Shown in pieces: positions 61,365 through 64,000 of a DNA stretch of 64,000 nucleotides (positions within the stretch are counted from its first letter, which is position 1; each line of letters starts with the position of its first letter). Source of the DNA: Algoriphagus kandeliae (GTDB taxonomy: Bacteria > Bacteroidota > Bacteroidia > Cytophagales > Cyclobacteriaceae); NCBI RefSeq assembly GCF_004571135.1, contig NZ_SPSB01000003.1, positions 186,001 through 250,000 of the forward strand, read 5' to 3'. The translations under genes and the position numbers were made by a program. Under the pieces are notes generated by a model. The model saw only the letters and a program-made list of their open reading frames with translations. It was not told where the DNA came from and ran no database searches.

Positions 61365-62665
61365 AATCCAAAGCCCAACTTGTCCCCAAACAGCTTCTCA
61401 TCCCCTTTATCTTAATCACCTCCCTTTTTGCTCTTTGGGGTTTTGCCAATGATATTACCAACCCCATGGTGGCTGCCTTTAAGCGAGTATTGGAACTCAA
61501 CAATGTACAAGCCTCCTGGGTGCAATTGGCATTTTACGGAGGTTATTTCACCATGGCTCTTCCGGCTGCCTTTTTTATCAAAAAGTACTCCTATAAAACA
61601 GGTGTTTTACTGGGATTGGGACTCTATGCCTTTGGAGCCTTATTATTTTATCCTGCTGCTTCTTGGGAAAGCTATGGCTTTTTCCTAGCCTCTTTGTACA
61701 TCCTCACTTTTGGATTAGCCTTTTTAGAAACGACAGCCAATCCCTACATCCTTTCCATGGGGCCGGAAGAAACAGCCACCCAACGATTGAATCTAGCTCA
61801 GGCATTTAATCCCATGGGAGCTTTGGCAGGTTTATTTGTAGCGAAGCAGTTCATCCTCAACTCCCTGCAATCCAATGCAACCGATGAAAATGGGTTAATC
61901 ATTTATGAAAGTTTAGAGGAATCCGCAAAAGCAGCGATCCGAACCAATGACCTGATGGTAATTCGAGATCCTTACGTGATGTTGGGACTCGTGGTTTTGG
62001 GAATCTTGGTTTTGATTGCCATGGTCAAAATGCCTGAAAACAAGGATAATTCAGGTAAAATTGACTTTTGGCCTACCATGAAAAGACTTTTTTCCAATCG
62101 GAACTTTGTGGAAGGAACCTTAGCACAAATGTTTTATGTAGGTGCCCAAATCATGGTCTGGACCTACATTTACCAATACGCTGAAGCCATGGGAATCGAT
62201 AATGCTTCTGCGGTGAATTATGGTTATGCAGCGCTAATTGTCTTCTTGCTAGGTCGATGGGTATGTACATTTCTTCTACGCTATGTCTCAGGACCAAAGT
62301 TGCTCACCATATTTTCAATTCTTGCAATTGGATTCACCCTGGGGGCAATTTTCCTACCCGAAATGGCTGGTCTTTATAGTTTGGTAGGAATCAGCTTTGC
62401 CATGTCCCTGATGTTTCCCACAATCTATGGAATTGCACTGAAGGGATTGGGAGAAGACTCCAAATTTGCAGCTGCATTTCTTGTTATGGCTATTGTTGGA
62501 GGAGCGATCATGCCAACCTTGCAAGGATTCATTCTGGATTGGGGAGGAAGCGGATATACCGATATCGAAATTCTTGGAGTATCGGAAGTTCGCTTTTCTT
62601 TCATATTGCCACTTCTCTGCTTTCTGATGGTTTCACTATTCGCAATACGGGTCAGAAAAATTTAA
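61361..62665 (+). CDS. fucP: L-fucose:H+ symporter FucP
   Basis: A 434-residue MFS permease with the FucP-type opening FALWGFANDITNPMVAAFKRVLELNN and family segments SYGFFLASLYILTFGLAFLETTANPYILSMGPEETATQRLNLAQ, which are diagnostic (the AxxEFANPY-like block). About 12 membrane segments. It imports L-fucose with protons. Overlaps the SDR by 4 bp. Confidence 0.94.
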   Translation: MKSKAQLVPKQLLIPFILITSLFALWGFANDITNPMVAAFKRVLELNNVQASWVQLAFYGGYFTMALPAAFFIKKYSYKTGVLLGLGLYAFGALLFYPAASWESYGFFLASLYILTFGLAFLETTANPYILSMGPEETATQRLNLAQAFNPMGALAGLFVAKQFILNSLQSNATDENGLIIYESLEESAKAAIRTNDLMVIRDPYVMLGLVVLGILVLIAMVKMPENKDNSGKIDFWPTMKRLFSNRNFVEGTLAQMFYVGAQIMVWTYIYQYAEAMGIDNASAVNYGYAALIVFLLGRWVCTFLLRYVSGPKLLTIFSILAIGFTLGAIFLPEMAGLYSLVGISFAMSLMFPTIYGIALKGLGEDSKFAAAFLVMAIVGGAIMPTLQGFILDWGGSGYTDIEILGVSEVRFSFILPLLCFLMVSLFAIRVRKI

Positions 62666-62676
62666 ACAAAATAGGC

Positions 62677-63021
62677 ATGCAGACTTTCGTGTTGATTTGC
62701 GATTTGAAAGATGAACCTGAAGCAATTGAGGCATATGTAGCGTGTCATCAGGCGGTTTCACCAGATATTTTGGAAAGTATTCGAGTCTCTGGAATTCTCG
62801 AAATGAGCATCTATCGCTGGCGAAATCGACTTACCATGTTTATGAAAACAGATGATGATTTTTCTTTTGAGAAAAAGGCACAATTGGATAATGCCAATCC
62901 AAAAGTGCAGAAATGGGAGGCATTCGTTGGGCAATATCAAACAAATTTACCCGGAACACCTCTCAATTGGAGATGGGCTTTGATGGAGAGGATTTTTGAA
63001 TTCAATGCAATTGATAAATAA
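62677..63021 (+). CDS. RhaM/L-fucose mutarotase-family protein
   Basis: A 114-residue protein (ATG 62677) of the L-rhamnose mutarotase family: LICDLKDEPEAIEAYVACHQAVSPDILESIRVSGILEMSIYRWRNRLTMFM, W-E-A-F in the C-terminal part. It interconverts alpha and beta anomers of a deoxysugar, here most likely L-fucose taken up by FucP. It starts 11 bp after fucP. Confidence 0.9.
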   Translation: MQTFVLICDLKDEPEAIEAYVACHQAVSPDILESIRVSGILEMSIYRWRNRLTMFMKTDDDFSFEKKAQLDNANPKVQKWEAFVGQYQTNLPGTPLNWRWALMERIFEFNAIDK

Positions 63022-63032
63022 ATGACCTTTAT

Positions 63033-63947
63033 ATGAAACGATTTGGGGCAATTCTAATCTTGCTGTTTTTAGCAAAAATCTCTTTGGCACAAAATCATAT
63101 CATCCCAATTTGGGAAGGAACTCCTCCCCTGCAAAAAGAAATGGACCTAAAAGAAGAGGCAGTTCACGAGGGAATTCTTCGAATTTCCAATGTGCAACAG
63201 CCTACAATCGAGGTTTATTTACCTACCAAACAAATTGCTACTGGAGAAGCAGTAGTAATTTTTCCGGGAGGAGGTTATGGTATTTTAGCATATGATTGGG
63301 AAGGAACTGACTTTGCAAAATGGCTGAATTCACAGGGAATTGCTGGGATTGTAGTGAAATATAGACTTCCCATCTCCAAATCCTTGACAGATCCCAAGGA
63401 GGTACCTCTGCTCGATGCCCAGCGAGCAATCCGCTTGGTGAGGCATCATGCTTCCGATTGGAATCTTAATCCTGAAAAAGTCGGCATCATGGGCTTTTCA
63501 GCTGGAGGACATCTAGCCTCCACACTAAGCACCCAATATGAACACTCCATTGACCGGGATTTGGATTCCATCGATCAATTATCAGCAAGACCAGATTTCT
63601 CTATTTTGGTTTATCCAGTCATTACTTTCAATGATAGATTTACCCATGGTGGTTCTAAGAAAAATCTTCTAGGAGAAAACCCTGATCCTAAATTAGTTGA
63701 GCGCTTTTCAAATGAATTGAACGTAGACGAAAATACCCCGCCTACATTTCTTGTTCATGCCCAAGATGACCAAGCTGTTCCTTTGGAAAACAGCACGCTT
63801 TATTATCAGGCCCTACATGCAAATCAGGTGAAAGCATCTCTTCACATCTATCCTACTGGTGGGCATGGCTTTGCCTTTGGAATGGGACGAGGAGCAGTTG
63901 AAAATTGGAGAAACACGCTTTTAGATTGGATAAAAAACCTAGACTAA
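63033..63947 (+). CDS. exported alpha/beta hydrolase (acetyl esterase-like)
   Basis: A 304-residue protein with a signal peptide (MKRFGAILILLFLAKISLAQ). BD-FAE/acetyl-xylan esterase-type fold: AVVIFPGGGYGILAYDWEG, nucleophile elbow MGFSAGGHLAS, acid HAQDDQAVPLENS and His in GGHGFAFGMG. It may deacylate fucose-containing glycans in the periplasm, fitting its place in this operon. It overlaps the next start by 1 bp (TAATG). Confidence 0.88.
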   Translation: MKRFGAILILLFLAKISLAQNHIIPIWEGTPPLQKEMDLKEEAVHEGILRISNVQQPTIEVYLPTKQIATGEAVVIFPGGGYGILAYDWEGTDFAKWLNSQGIAGIVVKYRLPISKSLTDPKEVPLLDAQRAIRLVRHHASDWNLNPEKVGIMGFSAGGHLASTLSTQYEHSIDRDLDSIDQLSARPDFSILVYPVITFNDRFTHGGSKKNLLGENPDPKLVERFSNELNVDENTPPTFLVHAQDDQAVPLENSTLYYQALHANQVKASLHIYPTGGHGFAFGMGRGAVENWRNTLLDWIKNLD

Positions 63948-64000
63948 TGTCCATTAAAGTAATTGCATTCGATGCCGATGATACCCTTTGGGTAAATGAA
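63947..64000 (+). CDS. HAD superfamily hydrolase (3' end outside window)
   Basis: The first 18 codons read MSIKVIAFDADDTLWVNE, which contains the HAD motif I (DxDxT as DADDT) ahead of the classic LW. The window ends inside the gene, so size and substrate cannot be judged. Translationally coupled to the preceding esterase gene. Confidence 0.75.
   Translation, partial: MSIKVIAFDADDTLWVNE

Overview
The window looks like a chromosomal segment of a Bacteroidota bacterium, most likely a Cytophagales/Cyclobacteriaceae (Algoriphagus-like) organism. The reasons are the AT-leaning composition, the family content (PF14905-type outer-membrane barrels, DUF4136 lipoproteins, LytTR regulator, SLC45-type sugar transporter, four-helix-bundle S23-like protein, FucP-based fucose operon) and Bacteroidota-type promoters (TTTG/TTG, about 19-21 nt, then TAnnTTTG) ahead of queA, the tRNA cluster and the tetR efflux operon. 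The taxon is inferred from gene content, not from a search.

Layout. 1-4.9 kb: 3' part of a TonB-receptor-like barrel, Tex, and a membrane-anchored thioredoxin. 5-8.8 kb: amine-oxidase-like flavoenzyme, nitrilase-family hydrolase and C69/secernin-type enzyme, tightly packed. 8.9-15 kb: exported phosphoesterase and a sucrose locus (LacI regulator facing an amylosucrase/SLC45 transporter pair). 15-18.2 kb: moaD-moeB-moaE followed by a PLP decarboxylase. 18.5 kb: ssb. 19-25.6 kb: tetR-tolC-adaptor-RND efflux operon with a promoter-covering inverted repeat. 25.8-30.4 kb: hydrolase, Zn-ribbon protein, methyltransferase and a PQQ-type dehydrogenase/PKD/cytochrome c lipoprotein. 30.5-33.5 kb: a LexA-like S24 regulator and dinB, separated by a tandem array of about 109-bp hairpin repeats with a four-helix-bundle gene lodged inside one repeat unit. 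33.6-36.7 kb: GntR-controlled ABC operon with a clear operator. 36.7-42.3 kb: lipase-like hydrolase, a probable unannotated small RNA, then outer-membrane/DUF4136 lipoprotein genes. 42.3-52.4 kb: ppc, lactonase, menC-like, queA, LytTR, a lipoprotein, and a PAS protein with a degenerate kinase domain. 52.6-53 kb: tRNA-Ser, tRNA-Pro and a decayed tRNA-Leu. 53-56.3 kb: AI-2E transporter, esterase, acyltransferase. 56.4-64 kb: one long operon for oxidative (non-phosphorylating) L-fucose use.

How the genes work together. The fucose operon encodes uptake (FucP), mutarotation, dehydrogenase, lactonase, second dehydrogenase and the final FAH-type hydrolase; the expected L-fuconate dehydratase is not in the window. 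The sucrose locus would import sucrose and turn it into alpha-glucan plus fructose. The S24 regulator has Ala-Gly, Ser and Lys residues at LexA-like spacing, and dinB has an 18-bp perfect palindrome just upstream, suggesting a damage-inducible pair.

The most unusual structure is the repeat array with the four-helix-bundle gene (31208-32256). Each unit carries several short hairpins, one with a tandem G.A / A.G internal loop, and substitutions between copies mostly keep pairing on the + strand. A second candidate is a roughly 150-270 nt RNA ending in a strong terminator at 37882-37911 with no gene upstream on that strand.
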